Shown here: in pieces, positions 17,293 to 24,959 of the stretch
How the letters are laid out: every line of letters starts with the position of its first letter
Numbering within the stretch: the stretch's first letter is position 1
Origin: Opitutales bacterium
GTDB lineage: Bacteria; Verrucomicrobiota; Verrucomicrobiia; Opitutales; UBA2987
DNA length: 33,041 nucleotides
Reading direction: 5' to 3'
NCBI GenBank assembly: GCA_021772535.1
Contig: JAJFLV010000006.1
Coordinates: 1 to 33,041 of the forward strand
Position numbers and translations under genes: made by a program
The notes under the pieces: generated by a model
Databases searched by the model: none
What the model was told of the DNA's origin: nothing
Seen by the model: only the letters and a program-made list of their open reading frames with translations

Positions 17293-17429
17293 GCCTCAAT
17301 GAATCCATTGTCGAAGACGTCGCCCTCGAATGGTTCGGGGAGCTGGGCTATGCGGTCGGACACAGACTGCGTGGTAAAAGTGGTGATGACCGGCAGGAAA
17401 AGAAAAAGAAGTCAGTCCTATCTTTTTGA
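17289..17429 (+). pseudogene. hsdR: HsdR N-terminal fragment, copy 2
   Basis: Starting in the last codons of rhuM, a 46-residue frame reads MSLNESIVEDVALEWFGELG and continues AVGH, the standard HsdR N-terminus, then turns into low-complexity Lys-rich residues and stops at 17427-17429. About 24 residues of the roughly 1000-residue HsdR remain. The break point lies close to where copy 1 also diverges. The motor and nuclease domains are absent, and no HsdM is nearby, so no active type I enzyme can be made from this window. Confidence 0.75.
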
Positions 17430-17481
17430 TATTGGTCGGTTTTGTTCTGGTTTTTTCTGCGATACTGTTTTTCTCACACTT

Positions 17482-19239
17482 CTATTCACACCACACTTCG
17501 AGCAGGTACATGACCATCACTTGCTCCTCGGCCAGGCTCAAGTGGTAGGCGTCGGACAATTCCTCCACATGGCGGATATGATCGATATTGGCCATGAAAC
17601 TTTCACCGAATTGAAAAAAGCTGAAATCAATGACTTTGCATTGCAAGCCGGCCTTGCGCATCAATCTCACGGTCTCCTCTCGGCTGAGGACGGAAATCTG
17701 CATTAGGTAGGCAATCCCTCCCGCCTCCAGTAATTTGGGCAGCAGCGCGATCAAGTGGTCGAAGATATTGCGGCCCCAGAAATCCGCCGGGCGCAGGCAG
17801 GATTCACCCTCATGTGGATTGACGGGGGTCTGGTAAAGACTGGCCACGATCAAATCGTATTTCTCATCCGGAATGGCCGTGTAAAGATCGATGGCCTCTC
17901 CACTCACACGATTCGAGACCCCGTTGCGGAAAGCATTGGCCAAAGTATTTTCCACCGCCTTCGATTGGATGTCGATGGCATGAACCTGCCGCGCTCCATT
18001 CAAGGCAAGCTGGACGGTCAGGATTCCCGTTCCGCAACCAACGTCCAAGCATCGTTTTCCTTTTCCCGCTCCGGAGCGAAAAAGATGCTTCCAAATTAGG
18101 AAACTGCCCTGTGTGGGCTGAAAAACTTCGGGATCACAAACAATCTGCGGAAATTCCAGCGGAAAAAGGCAGCGATTCTGATCATCCGTCCAGGAGTCAT
18201 CCTTCGCTTTGCCGGAAGGTGGTTCAATCTCCGCTGACGGCGTCGGGGTAGAGGTAACGCGGGTCCTGACGGTTGGACCGGTTAGTGTGCCCTTTAATTT
18301 TTCCCTCATGGCCGAAATATGCTCGGGTCTTACCCCTAAACAGCCGCCAAGAATGTTCGCCCCTTCCTCTCTCCACTGGGCAGCCATCGCCGCAAAATCA
18401 TCCGGGCTGACGGATTCATCGAATTTCCAACCGGGATCGCGAAAAAGACCCAGAATCGGATAGGCCCCAAGCGGCAAATCGGTGAAGTCCCGAAGCCAGG
18501 GAATCATTCCGTTGACATGTGCGGCCGGAATACCGCTCAGAAGCAAGGCCTGCACCCCCATACGCTCGAATTTTTGAGCCGCCCGGCCAAACAGGTCGCC
18601 CTCCGGTCCGCCCCAATGTTGCCCATAGACGCCGCAAACGCCATATCGGCAGCGTCGAAAGGAAAGCCAGACGGGAATACCCGTCTCCACCATGCACTCC
18701 ACCGCTGCCATTGTCAGCCCATCCCGGATCAGCGACATGGATTCCATCAGGATGATATCGGGAGCCTCATGCAGAAAAATTCGACCCAGCAAACGAAGGC
18801 GTTCCAGCCGTTCTTCAGTATCGATATCGCCATTGAGGCAATAGGCCACCGCGCATTGTCCGCTTTTTCCAGATTCTTCAATTGCATTCCGGGCCACTCG
18901 AATGCCCAGGCGAGCGGCCTCCATCCAATGTCCAGGCTCTTCACTGCCGGCAACATTGCGGGGGTCGAATTGCGGATCATCCATAAGCCCCCAGGTCGCC
19001 GTGGAAATAACATCGCATCCCGCAGCCAGGAAACTGCGGTGTACCTCCAGAACCTCTTCTGGCGCATTATACAACGCCCAGCTGCCCCATAGCCCGTTTT
19101 CGCCGACTTCATAGCCTGGGATGCTCAGCAACCCCAGCTCGGTGGCCAGGCCCCCGTCAAGGATAACACACTCCTGCCGGTCGAGTAGGCCTCTTATGTG
19201 GCGGCAGGCTTCCGACTCCCGGGCAACAATCTTTCCCAC
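17482..19239 (-). CDS. Homocysteine S-methyltransferase-like / SAM-dependent methyltransferase fusion
   Basis: The 585 residues form two domains. Residues about 10-315 resemble the homocysteine S-methyltransferase barrel (ILDGGLATEL start, NILGGCLGVRPEHI end). About 318-345 is a Thr/Pro-rich linker. Residues about 350-585 are a class I SAM methyltransferase with LDVGCGTG (398-405) and SLYQTPVNP in the acceptor position, like PrmA/HemK-type enzymes. The active barrel binds zinc with one Cys from a 'GxNC' strand and two from GGCCG; here the latter is GGCLG (C300, L301) and the former reads LLLSGIP, so at least two ligands appear lost. The start is GTG at 19237-19239, with GAGGAG about ten bases upstream overlapping the stop of the DUF1761 gene, so the two are coupled. 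The substrate is unknown. Confidence 0.8.
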   Translation of the reverse strand: MGKIVARESEACRHIRGLLDRQECVILDGGLATELGLLSIPGYEVGENGLWGSWALYNAPEEVLEVHRSFLAAGCDVISTATWGLMDDPQFDPRNVAGSEEPGHWMEAARLGIRVARNAIEESGKSGQCAVAYCLNGDIDTEERLERLRLLGRIFLHEAPDIILMESMSLIRDGLTMAAVECMVETGIPVWLSFRRCRYGVCGVYGQHWGGPEGDLFGRAAQKFERMGVQALLLSGIPAAHVNGMIPWLRDFTDLPLGAYPILGLFRDPGWKFDESVSPDDFAAMAAQWREEGANILGGCLGVRPEHISAMREKLKGTLTGPTVRTRVTSTPTPSAEIEPPSGKAKDDSWTDDQNRCLFPLEFPQIVCDPEVFQPTQGSFLIWKHLFRSGAGKGKRCLDVGCGTGILTVQLALNGARQVHAIDIQSKAVENTLANAFRNGVSNRVSGEAIDLYTAIPDEKYDLIVASLYQTPVNPHEGESCLRPADFWGRNIFDHLIALLPKLLEAGGIAYLMQISVLSREETVRLMRKAGLQCKVIDFSFFQFGESFMANIDHIRHVEELSDAYHLSLAEEQVMVMYLLEVWCE

Positions 19240-19246
19240 TGCCAGC

Positions 19247-19681
19247 TTACTCCTCTTTGCCGGGTGATTCCGTTTTTCGCCATCCTCCCAACACCAACCC
19301 AGTAGCTGCGTAGGCGATTAAAACGTCACCCGTGGTGAGGACTGCCAGCTTATATCCTATCATGGAAAACCCCGTATACACCAGGTGGGGGAAAAACAGA
19401 AAAACAACGTAAATGATGACTGCCAACCTCAAGCCATTCACCGCTGAATTCACCTGGAGAACTTTAAAGAGCCAGGCTATGGCGTAACAAGCCAGGATGG
19501 CTCCCGTAATGGCCAGGACAAAGGGAATTGGCGAAGTTGGTTGGAAGTATTCGGCGGTTTTATTCATCAATTGCAGCCACCTGTCCTGAAACAACAACGG
19601 AGAATACCAAATTCCGCTGATACCGAATTGAAGGGCGGCGCAAATCCATACCGCCAAATGGTTAATTTTTGTTTTTTGCAT
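19247..19681 (-). CDS. DUF1761-family membrane protein
   Basis: A 144-residue, four-helix protein of the DUF1761 type: an N-terminal INHLAVWICAALQFGISGIWYSPLLF segment is the family signature (a conserved Trp-Tyr-Ser-Pro after the first helix), with further helices at roughly 48-68, 78-98 and 108-130. The ATG at 19679-19681 is preferred because AGGA lies eight bases upstream; a longer frame begins at 19726. It ends seven bases before the methyltransferase fusion and carries that gene's ribosome-binding site in its last codons. The function is unknown. Confidence 0.78.
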   Translation of the reverse strand: MQKTKINHLAVWICAALQFGISGIWYSPLLFQDRWLQLMNKTAEYFQPTSPIPFVLAITGAILACYAIAWLFKVLQVNSAVNGLRLAVIIYVVFLFFPHLVYTGFSMIGYKLAVLTTGDVLIAYAATGLVLGGWRKTESPGKEE

Positions 19682-19766
19682 CGAATTTCCTATTGATGAA
19701 GTTTCAGATTCGCGGGGATGAGCCACAAGTCATTACTGTGAGGGGCAATTCCGCGGAAATCCCCTC

Positions 19767-20384
19767 TTACCCGGCCTGCCGCAGTTTCTTGTTGGGTAAA
19801 TTAAGAAAGTTGAGCCACGATTCGTCCAGGTCGGACCCCAGCACGAAATTGATAAAGGGACGAAATTTTGGCCGGTGGGGCTTCCTGTTGAGATGCATGC
19901 TGGCCTCGTGGGGTAGGCGATTGCCTTTACGTGAATTGCAGCGCAGGCAGGAAGTCACAATATTTTCCCAAGTGGTCTTGCCTCCACGCTCACGGGGGAT
20001 TACGTGGTCGAGATTCAAATTTTTTTGCGAATGGGTTTTTCGGCAATACTGGCAGGTGAAGTTATCCCGCTCAAAAAGATTCTGCCGGGTGAACTTCACT
20101 TCCTTCATCGGCAGGCGGTCGTAGTGAGTCAGCAGCAGGATTTTGGGCACCCGAATTTCCCAGCGAACGGTATGCACGTATTCGCCTCCGTCATTCGACG
20201 AATTCGTGATGGAGTAGTCGATCCATTCCGTAAATTGAAGGACATGAAAATCTTCCTCGGCGGAATGGATAACCCGCGCATGATCTTGAAACAGCAGGGA
20301 AAAGGCCCGTTTGGACCCTATAATGTTTACCGCCTGCCAGAGGCGGTTGAGCACGAGTACGCGCTTCGTAAGGCACCCTTCCAT
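19767..20384 (-). CDS. HNH endonuclease family protein
   Basis: A 205-residue protein with an N-terminal conserved region (VLVLNRLWQAVNI) and a central HNH domain: CQYC, LDHVIPRERGG, and CLRCNSRKGNR, giving the four zinc cysteines and the catalytic His of the beta-beta-alpha-metal fold. Such stand-alone chromosomal HNH proteins are widespread; their role, nuclease or otherwise, is mostly untested. The frame could start at TTG 20396, but the ATG at 20382-20384 is more usual. It lies about 70 bases after the FAH-family gene on the same strand. Confidence 0.85.
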   Translation of the reverse strand: MEGCLTKRVLVLNRLWQAVNIIGSKRAFSLLFQDHARVIHSAEEDFHVLQFTEWIDYSITNSSNDGGEYVHTVRWEIRVPKILLLTHYDRLPMKEVKFTRQNLFERDNFTCQYCRKTHSQKNLNLDHVIPRERGGKTTWENIVTSCLRCNSRKGNRLPHEASMHLNRKPHRPKFRPFINFVLGSDLDESWLNFLNLPNKKLRQAG

Positions 20385-20453
20385 TTCGGAAGCCAACGTT
20401 TATGGACGAACCCGACAGGCGTCAACACTTACCTTGCCACCGGGCTTTCCGGG

Positions 20454-21260
20454 TTAAACTTCTTCTTCCAGCACAGGGTTGGTTAATCGGCCTATATTCT
20501 CTATTTCAACCGTAACGTCATCTCCGGCTTGCAAAAAGGTTGGTGGCTTACGGCCGGCTCCGACCCCGGATGGGGTTCCCGTCAGAATCAATGTTCCGGG
20601 TTCGAGGGTTGTCGATCCACTGAGAAACTCAACCAGGGTCGGAACGTCGAAAATAAGGTCGCTGGTCGAGGAATTCTGCCTCATTTCTCCATTGACGAAA
20701 GTGCTGATGCTCAGGGCATGCGGGTCAGGGATGGAATCCTTGGTCACCAGACACGGTCCCAATGGGCAAAAGGTATCGAAGGTTTTACCCCTGCAAAACT
20801 GCCCCCCGCCCCATTTCTTTTGCCAATCGCGGGCGCTGACATCGTTGGCGCAGGTATACCCCAGCACGTAATCAAGTGCCTCTGCGCGAGAGACATTTTT
20901 GCACCTTCGGCCGATGACAAGCGCCAATTCGCCTTCATAATCGACCCTGTCGCTACGCAACCCTCGTGGCAGGAGAATTGGGCCTCCGGGATCTTGCACC
21001 GCGCCGGGCAGCATCATGAAAATCATTGGATGTTCCGGAAGAGGCATGCCTACCTCTTCGGCGTGTCCCTTGTAGTTCAGACCCACTGCCAGGATAGCCT
21101 TTGGCCTTATCGGGGCTAGCAAACGCACCGGGGAAACCGTTTCGGCGGTAATTTCAAAATCACCGTAGATTTCCCCCTCGATTCGCAAGATTTCGCCCTT
21201 CTTCGATTGGCTGGCGTATCCTGTTTTTCCCTCCTGATCCAGATAACGGATTAATTTCAT
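20454..21260 (-). CDS. Fumarylacetoacetate hydrolase (FAH) family protein
   Basis: A 268-residue protein with the FAH fold markers: AILAVGLNYKGHAEE, the metal-binding acidic set in DYEGELALVIGR, the GYTCANDVSARDWQ segment, the GKTFDTFCPLGP loop and LTGTPSGVG near the end. Family members hydrolyse, decarboxylate or isomerise beta-diketo acids in aromatic-compound and sugar-acid catabolism, with Mg2+ or Ca2+. The exact substrate cannot be assigned. The ATG at 21258-21260 gives the normal family N-terminus (MKLIRY); a GGAGG lies upstream but about 20 bases away. The frame is open further upstream to 21359 without a better start. Confidence 0.88.
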   Translation of the reverse strand: MKLIRYLDQEGKTGYASQSKKGEILRIEGEIYGDFEITAETVSPVRLLAPIRPKAILAVGLNYKGHAEEVGMPLPEHPMIFMMLPGAVQDPGGPILLPRGLRSDRVDYEGELALVIGRRCKNVSRAEALDYVLGYTCANDVSARDWQKKWGGGQFCRGKTFDTFCPLGPCLVTKDSIPDPHALSISTFVNGEMRQNSSTSDLIFDVPTLVEFLSGSTTLEPGTLILTGTPSGVGAGRKPPTFLQAGDDVTVEIENIGRLTNPVLEEEV

Positions 21261-21446
21261 GGATTTTTTGAAATGAATTATTTCCTCCCCTACAAGAAAA
21301 TTCAAGTTAACGATTCTGGAATCTGTATAAAATTGGAACTTGAATTTAATGTTTGTCAATCGTCCCTAATTCTTTCATCAACCGATACTTGGAATCTTTG
21401 AGGGAAACGACCGCTAATTATTAAGTCCTCTTTCGAGCGTTAGCCG

Positions 21447-23120
21447 ATGTCTGCAATATTCGCTGTTTTCGAGATACTGGGGAGCCTGGGGGTCTTTCTC
21501 TTCGGCATGAAAGTCATGAGCGAGGGGGTTCAGAAAGTCGCCGGTGAAAGGCTTCGCTCAATCATGGGCTCAATGACCAAAAACCGTTTTTACGGGGTGA
21601 TGACAGGTTTGCTCGTGACCACCATTGTGCAATCCTCATCCGCTACCACGGTCATGGTGGTCAGTTTCGTCAATGCTCAGTTGTTGCGGTTAAGGCAGGC
21701 GATTGGTGTCATCATGGGGGCCAATCTCGGAACTACGACCACTTTCTGGATTATTTCCTATCTCGGTCTGAGCGCTAAATTCAGCCTAACCAGCATTGCT
21801 CTGCCCTCCATCGGGTTGGGCCTGCCGATGTTGTTTTTCAATCGGGCGCGCATTCGCGATTCAGGAGAGACTCTCATCGGTTTCGGCCTTCTTTTTCTCG
21901 GTCTGGACCTTTTGAAAAACAACGTTCCCGACGTAAAAGCCAATCCCGATGCCTTTGCCTTTGTCCAGCAATTGACCGGTTTTGGGTTTGGTTCCATCAT
22001 TCTCTTTCTCATTTTTGGCATTTTGCTCACCGTCATGGTGCAATCCTCTTCCGTTGCGGGGGCCATCACCCTGGCCTTAGCCAGCAAAGGCTGGATCGAC
22101 TTTCCCACTGCCGCCGCCATTATATTGGGCGAAAATATCGGCACCACAATTACCGCCGTACTGGCCTCCCTCGGTGCCAACACTCATGCCAAGAGAGCCG
22201 CCGCCGCTCACCTCATCTTCAATCTTACCGGAGTTTTATGGATCCTCTTGGTCTTCAACTATTTCATTGGAATAGTGGATTCCATCATGCCGGGTGATAT
22301 CAACGACGCCTCTCATTTGCCTGAGCATCTGGCCCTCTTTCACAGCATGTTCAACTTTTGCAATATCTGTCTCCTGATCAATTTTGTTCCGCAAATTTCA
22401 AAACTGGTGCAGAAGCTGTTGCCGGTCAACCAGGCCAAAGAAAGTGAGGAACGTTTTCCTTACCTCTCCGGTAAAATCATACATACCGGCGAGTTGAACA
22501 TTGCCGAGGCGCAAAACGAGGTAGCCCGCATGGCTGAATTGACCGAGGAGATGTTTCGCGGATTCATCGAGGTTTACGATAATCCCGACAAGGATATGGG
22601 CGATCTGGTTAAAAAACTCAAAAACCTTGAGGAAATCAGCGACCAGTACGATATTGATCTGACCGATTATTTGATACGGTGTTCGACCGACCAACTCAGT
22701 GTCCATGGTGCCGTCCAGGTGACCGCCATGATGCGTATTGTTACGGAATTGGAGGACATTTGCGACTGGTCCTACCGGCTGGTGCTCCTGGCGCAGCGAA
22801 AATATCGAAAAAAACGTAAACTGCCTTCCAAAACCCGTCAGGAAATTCGCGAATATTCGGAGCAGGTTCTCGATTTTATTCAATTTTACCGCCAAAAGTT
22901 AAAAGGCCCACTCTCGGCCAAGGACATGGAAATTGCCAAAGAAATGGAGGCGAATATTGGCAAATCTCTCAGCAGTCTCCGCAGAAAAGCCGTCAAACGA
23001 ATCCAGGAAAGTGGAGAGATAAAGGCGGAAATGCTTTACATCGACATTCTCAGCCATTTCGAAAAAATCGGCAATCACGCCTTTAACATATTCCAGGCCC
23101 TTGAACACAGGGCTATGTGA
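21447..23120 (+). CDS. Na/Pi cotransporter family protein with PhoU-like C-terminal domain
   Basis: The 557 residues comprise a two-repeat Na/Pi cotransporter membrane domain and a cytoplasmic tail. Each repeat has the family's QSSS motif (IVQSSSATTVMV near residue 60 and VMVQSSSVAGAITL near 200), plus GANLGTTTT and GENIGTTIT. From about residue 345 a helical PhoU-like domain follows. It should be an inner-membrane sodium-coupled phosphate transporter, though some relatives export phosphate. It diverges from the FAH gene across an 86-base... to 190-base promoter region and is followed after 24 bases by the GspF-like gene. Confidence 0.9.
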   Translation: MSAIFAVFEILGSLGVFLFGMKVMSEGVQKVAGERLRSIMGSMTKNRFYGVMTGLLVTTIVQSSSATTVMVVSFVNAQLLRLRQAIGVIMGANLGTTTTFWIISYLGLSAKFSLTSIALPSIGLGLPMLFFNRARIRDSGETLIGFGLLFLGLDLLKNNVPDVKANPDAFAFVQQLTGFGFGSIILFLIFGILLTVMVQSSSVAGAITLALASKGWIDFPTAAAIILGENIGTTITAVLASLGANTHAKRAAAAHLIFNLTGVLWILLVFNYFIGIVDSIMPGDINDASHLPEHLALFHSMFNFCNICLLINFVPQISKLVQKLLPVNQAKESEERFPYLSGKIIHTGELNIAEAQNEVARMAELTEEMFRGFIEVYDNPDKDMGDLVKKLKNLEEISDQYDIDLTDYLIRCSTDQLSVHGAVQVTAMMRIVTELEDICDWSYRLVLLAQRKYRKKRKLPSKTRQEIREYSEQVLDFIQFYRQKLKGPLSAKDMEIAKEMEANIGKSLSSLRRKAVKRIQESGEIKAEMLYIDILSHFEKIGNHAFNIFQALEHRAM

Positions 23121-23144
23121 GAATACTCCAAAGGCCCTTCAAGC

Positions 23145-24119
23145 ATGGGAGTCTCTCACAAAAACCTTTCCCGCTGGTACCTCCAAACGGGTCAAAACCT
23201 GGAAGCCGGCCTTTCCTTCGGTCAAGCTATGCAGAGCGCCGGCGGGGCTCCTTCCAAAGATGTCGCCGCCATGGCCCAGCAACTGCTGGCCGGGCTCTCC
23301 ATCGACGAGGTTTTTAAAAATGCCCCCAAATGGTTGCCGCAAGCCGACCGGTTCCTCATTTCTGCAGCCGGAACCAGCGGACGCATACCCGACGCGCTTA
23401 AAAAATTGAGCGAACGGCACAAATTAGCCGCCGAAAATATCTCCCGGGCTGTTTTCGCCACTCTTTATCCGCTTGGGGTGCTTCACCTCGGAGCGCTTAT
23501 TTTCCCGGTCCTCAACCTGGTCGAGTTCTCCGAAAGCGGCAGCATGCAGTTTCACCCGGAGGCTTATATCGGCAATGTGTTGGTATTTCTCCTCCCCCTG
23601 TGGGCTATCATGGGAACGCTCGTTTTCCTCTCGAAAAGGCGCAGCCCGATCATCTTTTTCCTCATGCGCTCCCTGCCCGGCCTGCGCGGCTACAGCAAAG
23701 CAAAGTCCGTTGCCGATTTTTCCTTTGCCCTGGAGTCCTTCCTCAACGCCGGAGCCCCCATGGCCGAGTCCTGGTTCGCCTCCGGTATGGTTTCTGGTGA
23801 TCCCAACCTGCAAAACGCCTCCCTCCAGATCACCAACCAGATCAAGACCGGCCAACCTCCTGGCAATTACCTTCCCCAATACAAAGTATTTCCGGAGGAA
23901 TTTACGACGCTATACCGGACCGGTGAGCAAACCGGCCGACTCGATACCAACCTCCTCATGCTGACCAAACAGTTCCAGGAAAAAGCAGACCAAAGCCTCG
24001 CCGTGGCTAGTTCCTGGTATCCCAAACTGATCTTTCTCATCATCGCCATCTACGCCGGCATCAAAATCATGGGATTCTACAGCCAATACCTCGGCGGCAT
24101 CCTCAAAATGATTGAGTAA
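23145..24119 (+). CDS. GspF/PilC-like type II secretion membrane protein
   Basis: A 324-residue protein with two T2SS-F domains: a first helical domain (about 18-90), a membrane helix (about 100-125), a second helix (about 142-165), a second T2SS-F domain (about 185-280, with SFALESFLNAGAP and a TGEQTGRLD segment) and a C-terminal helix (about 290-312). In type II secretion and type IV pilus systems this is the inner-membrane platform protein. No ATPase, pilin or secretin gene is adjacent; the gene follows the Na/Pi transporter by 24 bases. It may serve a system encoded elsewhere. Confidence 0.85.
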   Translation: MGVSHKNLSRWYLQTGQNLEAGLSFGQAMQSAGGAPSKDVAAMAQQLLAGLSIDEVFKNAPKWLPQADRFLISAAGTSGRIPDALKKLSERHKLAAENISRAVFATLYPLGVLHLGALIFPVLNLVEFSESGSMQFHPEAYIGNVLVFLLPLWAIMGTLVFLSKRRSPIIFFLMRSLPGLRGYSKAKSVADFSFALESFLNAGAPMAESWFASGMVSGDPNLQNASLQITNQIKTGQPPGNYLPQYKVFPEEFTTLYRTGEQTGRLDTNLLMLTKQFQEKADQSLAVASSWYPKLIFLIIAIYAGIKIMGFYSQYLGGILKMIE

Positions 24120-24173
24120 CGAGAAGAATTCTCAAAAAAAAATTTATCTATAACGCCATGCCTTTGGGAGGAT

Positions 24174-24249
24174 TGGTGGAGCCGATCGGGATCGAACCGA
24201 CGACCTCGTCATTGCGAACGACGCGCTCTTCCGACTGAGCTACGGCCCC
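24174..24249 (-). tRNA. tRNA-Ala (anticodon CGC)
   Basis: Read on the minus strand the sequence folds as a standard cloverleaf: a 7-pair acceptor stem (GGGGCCG/CGGCTCC, one G-U pair), D stem GCTC/GAGC, anticodon stem CGTCG/TGACG with loop TTCGCAA (anticodon CGC, reading GCG), and T stem GTCGG/CCGAT with loop TTCGATC. The discriminator is A and CCA is encoded. Confidence 0.95.
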
Positions 24250-24268
24250 ATTTTTCGGATAAATTCAT

Positions 24269-24297
24269 CCTGTAGCCTCCCGCCGCCAATTAGTCAA
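24269..24297 (-). promoter_or_regulatory. Candidate promoter of tRNA-Ala
   Basis: On the minus strand TTGACT (24292-24297) and TACAGG (24269-24274) are separated by 17 bases, placing a transcription start about a dozen bases before the tRNA. The -35 is near consensus; the -10 is weak. Confidence 0.4.
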
Positions 24298-24499
24298 TCC
24301 GATGTTTGGTTTATTGATTTGAAAGCCGGTCCTTTTCATGTGGGAAAATTATATTTTTGTTTAGTTTGCTTTTAATGCTTGATCCTGTGGGCAAATCCGC
24401 TATCCACGCTGGCTTTGATTTCACTAGGATAATTACTAATCTAAACTTCAAAAAATGACAAAACGGGGACTGAATACCGTTTATTTATTACATAACACC

Positions 24500-24952
24500 A
24501 TGAATGACAAACCCTTAAAGAAAAAATCAACCACTTCTAAAAAAGTGGTCAAGAAACCCGCTGCCAAGAAAACGGCCGCGAAAAAAGCTGTTACCAAAAA
24601 AACGGCCACCAGCAAACCCCGCAAAGTGGCAACGAAAACCGCTGCTGTGCCCAGCAAGATGATAAAGGCGGTTGCCAAACCTTCGTCCAAGTCGCCGGTT
24701 ACCACTGTGATTGCGAAAGTCAATGTTGGATTCGGCAATCAGCTTTTCATCCGTGGCGATGGATCCAACCTCAATTGGGATCAGGGCATTGAGATGGATA
24801 ATGTCACTCCCGATGAATGGAAACTGAGTTCCAGTGAAATTCAGGAGGATATCCAGTGCAAATTCCTTATCAATGACCGTGTCTGGTCCACCGGAGAAAA
24901 TATTATCCTCAAGGCTGGAGAAAAATTGGTCTTTGAGCCGAAATTTTCTTAA
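24500..24952 (+). CDS. Lys/Ala-rich protein with CBM20-like C-terminal domain
   Basis: The 150 residues split in two. About residues 3-65 are histone-H1-like, made of Lys, Ala, Thr and Val repeats (KKPAAKKTAAKKAV style). About 70-150 resemble a starch-binding CBM20-type beta sandwich: LFIRGDGSNLNWDQGIEM matches the L-x-V-x-G-x-x-x-L-x-W-D pattern, followed by KFLINDRVWSTGEN. The basic part may bind DNA or polyanions; the tail may bind glycogen-like glucan or simply be a related fold. A longer frame opens at 24455, but the added residues do not look like the rest; neither start has a good ribosome-binding site. It ends eight bases from the convergent acyltransferase-like gene. Confidence 0.7.
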   Translation: MNDKPLKKKSTTSKKVVKKPAAKKTAAKKAVTKKTATSKPRKVATKTAAVPSKMIKAVAKPSSKSPVTTVIAKVNVGFGNQLFIRGDGSNLNWDQGIEMDNVTPDEWKLSSSEIQEDIQCKFLINDRVWSTGENIILKAGEKLVFEPKFS

Positions 24953-24959
24953 CGAATTT

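Noticed and set aside
17299-17706. 135-residue plus-strand frame after rhuM
   Set aside because: Most of it is opposite the end of the methyltransferase gene, and its start lies in the HsdR scrap in another frame.
18517-19092. 191-residue plus-strand frame across the methyltransferase fusion
   Set aside because: It is opposite the homocysteine methyltransferase-like domain, whose motifs are clear on the minus strand.
22398-22895. 165-residue antisense frame in the Na/Pi cotransporter
   Set aside because: It overlaps the PhoU-like domain of a clear gene and has no independent motif.
23424-23879. 151-residue antisense frame in the GspF-like gene, and a matching plus-strand shifted frame at 23473-23964
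   Set aside because: Both are out-of-frame readings of the same T2SS-F coding region with Pro/Arg/Ser-rich noise composition.
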